Position numbers and translations under genes: made by a program. This document shows, in pieces, positions 51,501 through 63,773 of a stretch of 64,000 nucleotides of DNA; the stretch's first letter is position 1; each line of letters opens with the position of its first letter. Origin of the DNA: Lithospermum erythrorhizon (taxonomy: Eukaryota > Streptophyta > Magnoliopsida > Boraginales > Boraginaceae). The notes beneath the pieces are model-generated. The model saw only the letters and a program-made list of their open reading frames with translations. It searched no databases and had not been told where the DNA came from. The stretch spans positions 806,001 through 870,000 of the forward strand of contig JADFUC010001146.1 of NCBI GenBank assembly GCA_019722365.1, in the 5' to 3' direction.

Positions 51501-54500
51501 TAAGCACTTCAATAGTTTTGACTACTTAGTACTGCCTTTCCAACCATTTGTTCCATTTTTTTATTTAGAATAATACTACTGTTGGCTTTAAAATCATTTA
51601 GTTTCCTTCATTAGCATGATCTTAAACGTCATTCATTACATGAAGTCTATTGAATAATGTTAGTAAACATGACCTTATTTTTTCATTGTATCTCTAGCCC
51701 CTAGAAATCGAAGGTGCCAGTATCCGTTGATCCTTTTTAGCTTTCTTCCTTGAACTCAGCTTGCCACATGCTAGACTATTGTTTATGATATCTGAATTTC
51801 TAGCTGATACCGATTCTTATCATCCTTGAGATTTAGTTTCAAATTCTGCGTCCTTTCTAAATGCTTTGCTGTAGGTTATCGTTGCGAGCCATTTTCATTT
51901 TTCTATATTTCCTTCAAAGTTTTGCAAGAGGGTTTGTGATGAGCGTACTTAATCTTTCTGCAGTGATTCTGATAAGAACTTCATCAAATTAGCTGCAGCC
52001 AAATCCGTTCTTCGGCTTTCAAGAAGATGGGATTTGCACATTTCTCCACAACTTTTCACTTTTGCCATTTTGGTGGCCAAGGTAAAGCAGTCTATCAATC
52101 AAAATGATTATTGATAAAATTGAAATTATCTTTTTTGTAATGAGTTCAGACACTATTGAAAATCTTGTTCCTTCTTTATTCTAAAACGTCTTGCTTTTAA
52201 TTTCAGCATAATGGTTTCAAGGAATTTAGTTAATGGACTTACTGCAAACATTTGTAGTAACTAAGCACAATATATGACGTGTTGTAGTTTATCATTTCCC
52301 TTTTAAGTTTTCTTGGGGGGTAAACCCAAATAGCACTAGTTGTTTTATGTGTTTAGTTTAAAGTTGTAGCAATAGCTTATTTGGACGTACTATTTATATA
52401 TGTATGATATTACTATTCAATATTTTTGTATGTCTGAGCATCACCATTTGTTGCAGTCTAATAATAGTTCCTTGTTGGAGGACTTTTTCCAGGACCATTC
52501 ATCTCTGTTAAGCGGACCACTACTTAGTAAGATCGACAAACTTCTATCGCGGCGTATGTTACCAAGTAGATATGCATGTGCATTTTTTGTCACAGCCGTA
52601 GACTGCTCTGGAGATCTGCAGGACACTGTATGTATGCCTCACATGTATAAAAGTTACGAAGCTGTATCCTAATTTTTTGTATATATGCTGATGCCGATTT
52701 CATTCTAGTTATGGAAGTACACGGAACGATTTATCAAGGAATATGGAAAGGCATCCCCATCAATTCAGAGTTCTACTGTAGCAGTGACTGATTATCCTCT
52801 ATATGTTGTCGTATACTTGGTTTTTGTTCTCGCTCACGATACAAGTTTCCCCAATATGGATAGTCAAGTTGAAGAGCATGTTGCTGAGTTTTTCAGGTAT
52901 CTATACCCTCTAATTCCTTTCATTTCTCTGAACCATTTCTAAGGAGATACTTCAAATAAGAAATGTAAATGTTATTAGTGTTGATGTCCTTTGTCTTTCT
53001 CTTTTGCAGACCACTTGTTTTTTCTTTAGAGGCTTTGGTCAATCCTAGTTTTGTGGATAATAATCTGGATCTCATCAACAAGACCGTGTCATTTTTAAGG
53101 AGTATCTTTCATGCAATTAAGCTTGCTGAGGACTGTGTTGACAAGGAGATGACCCCCGTAATTATTCTACTTTCTCTAGAAATCTATTCTTCTGTATTGA
53201 GGTGTTAATATTTGGTGCAGTGATCATCATCTTTTTCTTCAACTATGCAGAGACTACACATTTTGGCAGATTTTGGTCTGTCAATATTAAAAGCTATGAC
53301 CTGTACCAGTGTTCCTGTAAATCTAACCCCTGGACAAATATTTCTGCCATCATCGATGTTTAAAGCTAGTGTACATGGAAAAGATAATGGAGTTAAATAG
53401 TACAATATGAAATTGTGAATAAGAAACATTCTATTTCGTTGTTGTCTCATGCAGGCTAGTGCCTATTCTTCAATACATCAAGGAATGGATGTAAATTTTT
53501 CCAAGAAGTTGATTCGCAAATTTAGAACTCAGATTTCACAGGCCGCGGGTCAGCTTCTAACTGTAGTTATGAGATTAGATGAGCAATTTAATCATTTTCC
53601 TATTACTATGTCAGGCCGCGGGTGCTCTCTCTAAGCATATATTACAGAAAGATGACGAAGCTCTACCAACAGATACAGCTTACTGCAAGTTGCCATTGGT
53701 GTCACATAAAAAAGTTGATTTATTGGCTAATGTAGAAGATGCATGCAATCTTGAAAAAGAGCTGCACGGAAATATGGATGAGAATGCTATTCATGGTTGC
53801 AAACCCCGAGCTGAACCTTTTACTATATGTGATGAGCTTACTAATTCAAAGGAGCGTAAACTGGATTCATGTGGGAATTCTGACTCACCTCCCGCAATTC
53901 AGAGGAGCGTGGACTGGATTCATGAACTGGATTCATGTGGGAACTCTAATTCCTTGACAAATGATAGTCTACCAGTTATGCCAAAGGAATTTTCATTTTC
54001 TAGATTGAAAGAGGATGTAATTTTGAAGTGCAACAGTATCAACACTCAAGTGTCTGGAGCTGAAAATATAAATCTTAAATCTAAGGGGAGGTTTGGGCTA
54101 CATACGCCAACTTATTAACTTTATTTTATAGGTTTAACTCCCACATGACTTTTCAGGGAACTCATAAGAAGGGGAGATCATTAATTGGACACCGTATTAA
54201 CCTGTGGTCTCCAATTGAGAAGTGGTGAGAATCAACAAATATTAATTCTATTATTATTTCATCCATCATTGCTTATTGTCAACTTCATTCCCCCTCAGCT
54301 ATCATGCAGGCACTGTTGATGAGTTCCATCCTAAAGCTAGAACCTACAAGGTGAGGTCATGCATATGTTTTTCAACATTTGCATTCGATACTATAAGACA
54401 ATTCTCTGTAAAGAAGACAGCTTAGAAGACATTATGACTTTGCATAACTTCTCTTGTATGAAACTCGATGATAAAGAAATTATCCTGTTTTCTTTTTTTT

Positions 54501-57128
54501 TCCAACTAACACAACCTTCTCTTGAGTGACACATGAGTTTGTTGTTACCTTATTTTTTGGATAAGAATAGTTTAGAAAGTCCAAGTAAATTACTTTTGCA
54601 ATGATCCTCGTGTAAAATCTATCTTTTTTTGTAAAGAATCTACAGGTTGATCTCTTAAGGAACTTACTTCTATCGTCTGTTATCTTGGAAGCCACGTCTT
54701 GTTTTAAAATGGGAAAATAAAAATTCTCGTGAGACTTCTTCCTTTGATTTGTTACCTTATGCGTGGATTTGCTGTATTTGTTTAATTCCATGCACATATA
54801 TATATTTCTTTAATTCCGTGGCGACGGCATGTGCACTTGCACATATCTATTGTGTTAGCATACTGCCTCTCCATTAGACTCTTGAGTAGTTAACATGTTA
54901 TTAAGTGTAATACATTTTGACAGATAACATACGAAAGTGGAGAGGCTGATGTTATAAGTTTGGATGGGAAACAGTGGGAGATTAGCGTAAAATCTACTGG
55001 GGAAAAGGTATTGTTGATTGTAGTAGCAGCCAACTACATCTTTTTCTCTTTTTCCTTAAGTTTTGTGTGTGTGTGGGTGTAATCAATAGGCAGCCATTCT
55101 CTCCCCCTATGGTCTTCGTCCAAATATCTTAGTTTCTATTTTATTTTATTTCCGGTTTTTTTCTTTTTTCTTTTTGCATTGAACTGAACAAAAACTGATC
55201 TTCACCCTGATTGCTTACCTTTCTGATCTTGTTTCTCTAATAACTCATCTATCACTTACGCATAGTTGTTTGCACTTCACTCTTGGGTCAATTCATAAAC
55301 ATGTTGATGTTGAGGTATAAAAGTCACTGAGTCTCCCATACGTTATGTGCTATTACTGATCATTATGTTTTTATTATTTATTTTATCTACAGGGCCCGAG
55401 AGTTCTCCAACCATTGAACTGGTAATTTGTTTGCTTGTGGTCTTCATATTTCCACTCTATGCCTTTCTGTACCTATGTATGCCTGTTAGCTTGAATTTTG
55501 ATTATTCTCCAATTATGTTCCTAGTAAACTTATCCTTATACATTCCCTGAGAATGTCTGAGATTCTTGTGTTATTTCTTGGGTGCTTACAAAAAAGTGTA
55601 AGCATGATGCTTACTTAGAAGTTATATCCTCACAATTGAATTTCATATTTTAAGTGAATTTTTCATGTTTTCAAAATTTTGTAAGTAATATGCGGCAACA
55701 GTATTGAAATATCGTATTGTATCAATAATGGTATTCACTAGTAATATTGAAATACCATAATTGATCAATAATGGTATTCAGTAGTAATATTGAAATACCA
55801 TAATTGATCGATAATGGTATTCATTAGTAATATTGAAATACCATAATTTATCAATAATAGTATACACCAGTGTCGGACTCCCTAGCCAACATCTACCATG
55901 TATAGAAGGAAAAACCAGGATTCAAAACTAGTTATAGAGAAGTTATTTCTTCCTTTTGTTAAATCTGGCTGTCTGTAGCTAACCTCTGAGTTGAACTTTT
56001 GAAGCAATAATTTGGAGAGATCTTCTGAAAGCTGTCAAACAAAAGCTGATGAACATCACTCATATGGCTGCAAACAACAGAAATTATCAAAGAGCGAGGA
56101 GAACTTCCCAAGTAAACTGCCTGGTAATGTAGTAAAGAAGTTTTGCTTTATAACTATATGAGATGTCTTAATTCAAGAGTCACAAATTTTGTAATGGTGC
56201 TGTACACCATTAGTTGTTTTCTATCATAAAATCAGAGTATATTGGAATAATGGTATAGTTGTTCCGAGGTAAAACTTCCCATTATTTGTCTACCATCGTC
56301 TCTTATTCCCTTAATCAAGACCCCACCATCGTTTTCCCTATAATCTTTATATCCTGTTGGTATGTTGCTGAACTCCTCATTGTACAGTTTCTCATGCTAT
56401 CATGAGTAGGCAACATCAGGAGTTAACTAATTAAAGTGGTTTATATCATTTTTATCAAGTACAAGATCCAGCAATTATGCCTAGTAACTAATTTAACTAC
56501 TTCAACAATTATAGTTAGAACATCCAAGCCCTCTTCAAAGATTTCTAGGTGCATCTGACTCTCCAAAATAGCGCCACCCGCTTTGCTAAGGCTTTTAAAG
56601 ACGTCATGAAGGAACTCATTATCCACTTTGCCTTGACATGTGGCTTTGTTGGATATGTAGAGCTTATTTTGTTATGTTCAAGATGAATGACCATATTTAA
56701 AATGTTATCTCAATAGGTTTGAATGCAGCCAATATTAAGAAGAGAAACAAAGGTGTGACTGATACATCAGCATCTGAAATCATCAATACTAGCATGGGCG
56801 CTGTAAGATATTATTACTTTTCTTCTTCAGTCTTTACCTTTTTTCGCATGCATTTCTCTTCATTGTACAGTGCACAGATTGTTCGTCATGATTTTAGTTC
56901 AATGGTAGCATTGCATGATACAATGTTTAATGTGTTTGGAATGCTATCGGGCAATGATGTGTTTTAGCATTATCATTTCCATAGTAGAATATCCATATTG
57001 GCCATATTTGAAAATTTCATTTATAACTCCATATGTAATGTTTCTGGCATTTGAATTATTCGCGTCGTCCCTGAAATGTCTCATTTATGTGTTTTCAGTT
57101 TGGTAGGAAGAGTAGAAGAAAAACATGA
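42518..57128 (+). CDS. PDS5: PDS5-type sister chromatid cohesion cofactor, about 31 exons, with irregular junctions
   Basis: HEAT-repeat protein that binds cohesin in the nucleus and regulates cohesion and DNA repair. Exons with good support: 42518-42604, 43741-43938, 44056-44237, 45032-45191, 45745-45963, 46051-46267, 46358-46503, 46715-46872, 46957-47106, 47175-47250(?), 47602-47790, 48073-48252, 48986-49128, 49921-50047, 50628-50735/50741(?), 50863-50931, 51339-51475, 51964-52081, 52493-52627, 52709-52896, 53010-53157, 53251-53391, 53455-53565(?), 53615-54090(?), 54132 or 54157-54224, 54299-54350, 54924-55007, 55393-55421, 56005-56123, 56717-56802, 57099-57128. About 1450 residues (family 1400-1600). 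Landmarks: [62 protein letters not shown] [16 protein letters not shown] Tudor-like domain follows ([44 protein letters not shown]), then a basic tail GRKSRRKT. Four junctions lack normal signals (findings), so the copy may be diverged or partly decayed. Confidence 0.85.
55701..55869. repeat. 43-bp tandem repeat with internal inverted repeats, PDS5 intron
   Basis: One 40-bp and three 43-bp units start at 55701, 55741, 55784 and 55827, each beginning GTAATATTGAAATACCAT (the first degenerate). Within each unit ATACCAT and ATGGTAT flank a TTGATCAA-type palindrome, so every unit can form a hairpin. Confidence 0.92.
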
Positions 57129-57877
57129 AGTAGAGAAGTGGAGACAATGCTTGATGTTATGTAATAGCACTCTAATATTACCAATCCTGAAAGCCAGCAC
57201 CCAACTAACCTAAGATTTAGCGTAACAAGTGTATTATTGGTGCTTGCAAATGGTGTTTAGCACTGAGCATATAAATTATGTGAACTTACATAAATTAAGG
57301 ATCATGTATAGTATGATGCCGATCTTTCTATTAAGTTAAGAGGAATTCGTGAAATATCATGTATATATCATGTGATGTATCAATTTTGGCACTACCTTTA
57401 TCCCAAAAAGATTGTTATGTTTATTTTTCAATTGTCAAAATTATGAAATTTTAATGTATTAATTGATATGCAACTTTGAAGAGTCGACCTTCAAATTTTA
57501 AAAATAAATTATATTTTTTTAATGGAGTAACTGTTCTGTTCTATCAGAAGACATAATATCCAAAAGCGTATGTCTCAATCCTTCAAACCTACATCTAACT
57601 ATATAATTTGTATGTATGAATCCTACACTACACCTAACTTCGATGAAGGGCCACCTCCTTTTTTCGCCTGCTTCTCAGTTTTCATGGAATAAATTCAACT
57701 CGCCTCCAGCCTGAGAAGGTCCAATGGTTATGGTTTTCATTTAGACAATCTTGAAATAGTTCTGAACCTGATCACCGATGAACTGGAGAACAAAGTCAAT
57801 GTAAATCTCCGAATGTGTCTACAAAAAATTATGTCAAGATTTCTTAGACTTTCCCTACCGGTGATGTGATATAGCAA
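57129..57877. other. Convergent 3' flanks of PDS5 and the O-fucosyltransferase
   Basis: The two genes converge here. A diverged MITE-like stretch (ATCCCAAAAAGATTGTTATG .. AATGGAGTAAC) is visible at about 57397-57530. No gene is seen. Confidence 0.5.
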
Positions 57878-60800
57878 TTAATCATCAGGGTCCATTTCCT
57901 CATCCTGTTGAGAGGTCGGATCGGTACTGGTGCTTTTTAACTCTTCGTCAAGCTGTGCATCTGAATCTGCACCGTCCTCTTGTGATTCAGCTTCATCTGC
58001 ATTTCCATCTTGCGAAATAGCTGGTTTCCGAGCCTGTTTTATTGATTCAGGGCACTCATCTAACCCTTCAAACAGAAGCTGGAGATTGCCATCTCTCTCA
58101 CCCTGAATCATCTCTGCTGTCTTAATCGTTGTGCATGAACAATACTGGATTGGATGAGAAAGGAATGACCCTAGGCGAGACTCGCGCAAAAGACCCTCAA
58201 CAGCTAGGCTTTCGTTAAGATGCTCCCTTACAGAGAGGGTCCAATTCCGTTGTGGATAGTACAGATGGTCACTGGTTCTATTGAAGAGCTCAACAAGATA
58301 TTTCCTGTTTTGATTTATCATTACCAAATTAGCAACAAAGAAAAATAAATGAAAGTTCGACGAATCATTTACATGCTAGATATTTCCTGTTTTATAAGTA
58401 ATGATCTTTTATATTGTTACTTAACATAATTTTCTACTCTTATCAAGCTAATCTTGCTCCATGTAACTAAGGCCATGGACATATCGTTCAGATTTCATTA
58501 TCCAGCTCACTACTAGTTGACAACTAAAAAAAATGAAAACTCTTATACCTGTCTGGTCGATACGTTCTTGCAGATGTAGACTCGTAAAGCCGGTGTCCCA
58601 TTACCAAACTGGAGAAGTCTGAGGATCCACTACCATCATTGTCATAACCTGGAAAAAATGCATCAGCTTCCACCGACACAACATAGTCAAGAGCATCCCA
58701 CAATAACCTATGTGCTTGATCCCTCAGATCAGCCTGTGAAGGATCTGGCTCAGAATCTCCCTCAGCTACCCAACCATACCAACCTTCCTTCTCATATGTA
58801 TACAAAGGGCGGTCAGGAGGTGGAGGAAGGGGCCTGGGTCTTGGACCAGCTTTATCCCAATCTTCTTTCAGCTGCTTATCAATTTTTGCAGGTGGAGATA
58901 ACATTTGATCTATAGGAAGTGCCGTTTCTGGCCCAACTAAATTGGCCAATTCTTGTTTACTGCACAAAGAAGTTCGATCCACTAAGTTGGTGTACATGGA
59001 ACGTAAAGGAATCAGAATCCGTTGACCACCAAATGTTTCAGAACCTGCGAGATAAATTCTCGTTCTAGGAGGGTAACCCATTGCTCGAAGAAGTAGTCCC
59101 ACCTACCAATGAGACGTCAAAACAAAGTAATAACTATCAGTTTGGAATTGATCATGCAATCAAGATGTGACAATGAAGAATAATGATACAGTTACAATTT
59201 ACAAAGATCATATTGAGAAGCCTTAGATAATTAGGTAAGTGCAAGACTTACTTCTTCTGGCATAAGTGGGCAAGAACCATTTTGCTTTCTAGCATGTGAG
59301 TCAACATTTAGTTCTTCTTTGATGGTTCCTTGCTTAATCATTTGAGCCCTCCGGAACTGGATCAATTCAGTATGAACATCCTAAACCAAAAGCGGGTCCA
59401 CAGCATCCAAATTCAGTGAAGATCTCACATAAATTACAAAAAATACTCCGTAATTGATTAACTACCTGAAAAAGCTCAGCACAACCATGGTATGCCAGGG
59501 TATCTCTTTTAAGCCCTGGATGATAAACAAGGTAAGGTTGACCTGCTGCTCTTAACCTATACAAGTTTAAAGGAATTATTCACTTTCTCAAAATTTAAGT
59601 AATTAAACTCTGATATACAAAACAAATTAATAATACAGATAATAGGTTCTTGTTATGTTAAGGATTAAACTTTTATTCAAGATGATGATAAGCATAAAAT
59701 TATAAAATAGATAAGAACTTCTGTTATTATCACAATAAACTACAAAGATATGCCATTGAATAAGAGACTTTGGCTACTCAGACGTGCAGGCATATATAAC
59801 TTCAAAGGTGTATATGCAAGTAGTATTGAAAGAGAAGATTAAAAATTGAGGAACTAATCACACACACTCCCGTATATAAAAAGAACTACCTCCATCCCAA
59901 AAACATTTTCAAGTTTCATATATTAATATGCATTACAAATTTGGCAATATTTTGGTTTTTGATTGCTTAGCAAAGAAAATTAATTAGATTTGATTGTTTT
60001 ATCCCTCTAAAGTTTGAGAACAATAACAAGATTGCACACTTTGTCTGCACCAGGGAAGTACTTGCATCAAAGAACCAGCTTACCTGTCGACCATCAGACG
60101 CCCAAGGGATATGATTTCGGGACGAAAATGAAGTGCATGGAAAGCTACTCGACATCTGAGCCTTTGGTATTCAGCAAAGCTTGGTGGAAGTATAGGCTGC
60201 CAAATGACGAAACTTGTCCTTTAAAAAGAACAATCAAATGATTTTCTTTCTCATAGAATAACATATTTTTAACTATCTAGATAAAGACTTAGTAAAACAT
60301 TTAGCATGATACTTCCAGTCTGCGAGAGTTTGTTTGTCAATAAATGACAGAAGCTTGAAATTTTTGAAGTTCTGTTCAGAAATAGTGTTCAACTTCATGT
60401 TCTTTTTTTAGATGATCAGGCCTCCCTGACCTACAACTCAGTTAGCTTCATCCAGCAAACGTGTGACAGATATCTAAATTGGTCTTATGATTTAATACAA
60501 GAGGTCTACTACTCCTCTCATCCCTTCTTTATCTATTGTTTTCCATCTCTCTTTTATGGTAAGATAGAAAGAAACAACTCTGAACTCACCAATCTAAGAG
60601 AAAACATATCAAACATGTGTATGCTTATTTGACATGATTCATATTAGAGATCAACATGGGAGAAAGATCAACCAGTTCTAGGAAGTCAACCGAGGTCTTT
60701 CTCTCCCTAAACATGATGATAGATACACATAGATTACCTAACTGGAATATGTTCAACACTCAGTTAACTAAGAATGTTCCCCCCTGGACAAATTTTTTCC

Positions 60801-63478
60801 TACCAAAAGGTTTATCAGGATTCCATACGAATCATAAGTAAGATATGACAATAGATTCAGGTGTACGATGGTTAGTTTAGCAAAACACAGACAAATGCCA
60901 GAAAAAAACATACCTGCAAGCATCCTCCATCACCAAGCACTAATCCAACAACCTTTGATTGTATCAATTTTGGGAGAACTTCAGTCATATAAAAGTCTGG
61001 ACCAGTTGAAATTTTGGGCTTAAAAATTGGATATTGTTTCTGTTTTCGAGCTTCCTTGAACTCTGGAGGTAAATTCTTCAATATACTTACATCATTTGCT
61101 AATGCTTGTATGAAATGATCCTCGTTATAAATATATGAAAAGCTCTTGAAATTTGAGCTGAGGAACCATTAAGCAAAGATATCAATGATAAGTGCACATC
61201 AGATTATTCGATAAATAGAACATCTAGCTGCAAACGAGATAAAAACCTGATGCCTTTTGAACGAAGGCTTTCTTGAAATTCTGGAACAATAAGAGTCGCG
61301 TTTAGAAGCCTTGCTAGGGTGACAAGGTCACAGATCTAGAAAATTGGAGGTCTTATCATCTTTATGTAAACAAATTAGGCAAACAAATCAAGTACAATGT
61401 TTTATGAGATCTGATAGTACCGAGCTTCTGATCCTCTCGAACCCACCAAAAATTTTGGCAAAAATAAAGCCATTGTTCTGTTCATTAACAACTGAAACAT
61501 ACAACGAAAGCCGCCAATCAGTACCACAACTAAAACAAGAAGTAGTTCAAAAATTAAGACTCGTAGTGCATCATCAGCCAACAGAGAGTAGAGTATTTTT
61601 GCAGAAGAAAATGAGAGGGCGATCATAGCTATCTCAACTTTTTTGAAACGCAAGAAAGAAATTCAACCATCATTCTTACATCTAAGTATGACCACGACTG
61701 TATGCATATGTTCTTCCTAAGATCAGATAGGAAGGAGCAAAACAAAACATTACCAGGATAAGTACTTCTAGGAGCTGCATGAGGCTGCAGAGTCTCCAAA
61801 ACTTTCACACGGCCCCACAACTTCCTACGCCAAGCACCCTTAGAAAAAAATCAAGGAATAAACAAATAGAGTAAGTAAAAGATAACTATAGGCTTTGCTC
61901 AATAAGGAAGAACCAAGACTTTAGTCATACAGATACTAACAATATATGAAATGTATCAAATCAACCCCATAAATATAATCATTGCATCCCCCACCCCCAC
62001 CCATCTCTTACTAATACTCCTTCCGTTCCTATATATTTGTCTTTCTAGGTCTAAACACGTTGATTAAGAAATCATATAAATTTACCTACAAGCCCTTGAG
62101 AGAGAAGTGTAAGCTTTAAATAATTATTTAATAACTGCAACTCATCTCATGAAAAATTAATTGGAGGCATTGGTAATCTTAACTACTTTAGTAAGAGGGT
62201 TAAAAGGAAAATAATGATAAAATATGTATTGAAATGTTAGGAAGACAAATGGTGAAGCAAAGATTTAGCAAAACAGTATATAGGAATGATAGTATATACA
62301 AGTATTGAACTCCACACATATCGGACATTGATAGCAACTAACACCTCAAGGAGAAATCACTTCACTTTGAAATGTCACCATGGTGATTCGACCAGAATCT
62401 TGTAAATCGTAAAAGAAACACATGTGGACAAACTTATGTGAAATGAACATATAAAAACAAATATATACATATCCACATCAATACATATATACCGAGTTCA
62501 TGCTTGATTCTCCAATTTGACGAATAATACATCCTTTCAAGTTCTTACGAGCAGCATATAAACGTAAAAAGTAATGTGGCACAAACATAAACACATACAT
62601 CAATCTAAATATATAACTAAATTCTGAGAATGATAAAAGTAATACTAATAACAATAGCACAGTAATCTACACTAAATTCTAATACTCCCTAAATCCCAAA
62701 ATGATTAGCTAGTTTCATTTCAATCGCCAAAATTAACAACTTCGTACACTTAGCTCTCGCACATAAATTCAATTTGAATCAAAATTATCTTGTTAACAGT
62801 AAACTACACTAAAAACACTAACATACTATACAATTTTCACCATATATCACACAACATACACAAATACGTCCGAGCTCAACCAACAAAATTCAAAACTGGA
62901 CAATCTTTCGGGACAGGTTTTACATTAAAAACAAGATCATTGATATATATTTCCCCAAATATTACGAAACATACACAAAAACATCCAAGCTCAACCATAA
63001 AAATTCAAAACTGGACAATCTTTCCGGGACAAAGTTTCTATCAAACAAATCAGCATAAATACTCCGTAAACGAATCAATAACATAATACTAACATTTTAT
63101 ATATTTTTCACCAAATATCATACAACATACATAAAACATCCTATAGCTCAACCATAAAAATTCAAAACTGGACAACCTTTTCGGGACATAATTCATATAA
63201 AACAAATTAGCATAAAATCACCTTCACTCTATTCTAATTAATATAATTCAAAACTGGACAATCATTTTGGGACAAAGTGAATAATATTAAGCTAATTAGC
63301 ATAAAATCACCTTAGCTGGAACCGAATTAATATAATTAAAATCCTCATTAAAAGAATCAATAGCATGAAACTGCATGAGATCAGTATTTGACTTGGTCAA
63401 CATCAAATGAATAATCAACGATGAAAATGATAACACTAATCCCACTAATGCCGCCCATTTTATCTTCGATTTTATCAT
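57878..63478 (-). CDS. O-fucosyltransferase-like family protein (GT106), type II membrane, 10 exons
   Basis: Plant GDP-fucose protein O-fucosyltransferase-like (DUF246/GT106) glycosyltransferase, expected in the Golgi. Exons on the minus strand: 63478-63311, 61838-61754, 61491-61421, 61335-61247, 61157-60914, 60196-60084, 59556-59466, 59380-59252, 59102-58549, 58304-57878; 1971 nt, 656 residues. A short cytosolic MIKSKIK precedes a membrane anchor (WAALVGLVLSFSSLIIHLML). Landmarks: NGFIFAKIFGGFERIRSS, ATLIVPEFQESLRSKGI, KVVGLVLGDGGCLQ, RLRCRVAFHALHFRPEI, YLVYHPGLKRDTLAYHG, GSCPLMPEEVGLLLRAMGYP, YLAGSETFGGQR, DRTSLCSKQELANLVGPET, EKEGWYGW, RLLWDALDYVVSVEADAF, GMGHR-like LVMGHRLYE, RTYRPDR. A long acidic C-terminal tail ends in EEMDPDD. 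Exact donor and acceptor unknown; the group includes RG-I rhamnosyltransferases, so the sugar is not proven. Intron 1 (about 1.5 kb) holds tandem repeats and a MITE. Confidence 0.94.
62017..62294. mobile_element. Stowaway-like MITE in intron 1 of the O-fucosyltransferase gene
   Basis: It opens CTCCTTCCGTTCCTATATAT after TA and closes with TATATAGGAATGATAGTA. The ends are an imperfect inverted repeat; the interior is AT-rich and non-coding. Confidence 0.65.
62840..63285. repeat. Irregular tandem repeat in intron 1 of the O-fucosyltransferase gene
   Basis: The phrase AATTCAAAACTGGACAATC followed by a (T)CGGGACA-like end occurs four times, anchored near 62886, 63002, 63158 and 63245. The first three are preceded by AGCTCAACCA and ACATACA(C/T)A blocks. 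Unit length is uneven, about 85-155 bp. Confidence 0.85.
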
Positions 63479-63525
63479 CGCCGATCAAAACACCGAAATT
63501 ATGAACAAAATATAATTACATAATA

Positions 63526-63773
63526 CTCCCTCCGTTTTTTGTCCTTTTAGCACTATTAAGGAAAATAAAAATTAATAAAAAATTGCATTTAATGTAAAAT
63601 GTATTCGATTTAATCGATTTACTTGATATAGATTTGATTAGTTCTTTATTTCGGCGAGAAAAAATAGTCAAAAAGTACATTAAAAATGTAAAAAAAACTA
63701 TTTATAATGTTAAAAGGACAACTATAAAAAAATAATTTTTTTTTCAAAAGCTTGACAATATAAAACGGAGATA
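63526..63773. mobile_element. Stowaway MITE upstream of the O-fucosyltransferase gene
   Basis: It opens CTCCCTCCGTTTTTTGTCCT after TA and closes GGACAA .. AAACGGAGATA. It lies about 50-300 bp upstream of the ATG on the promoter side, so it may supply or disrupt promoter sequence. Confidence 0.75.
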
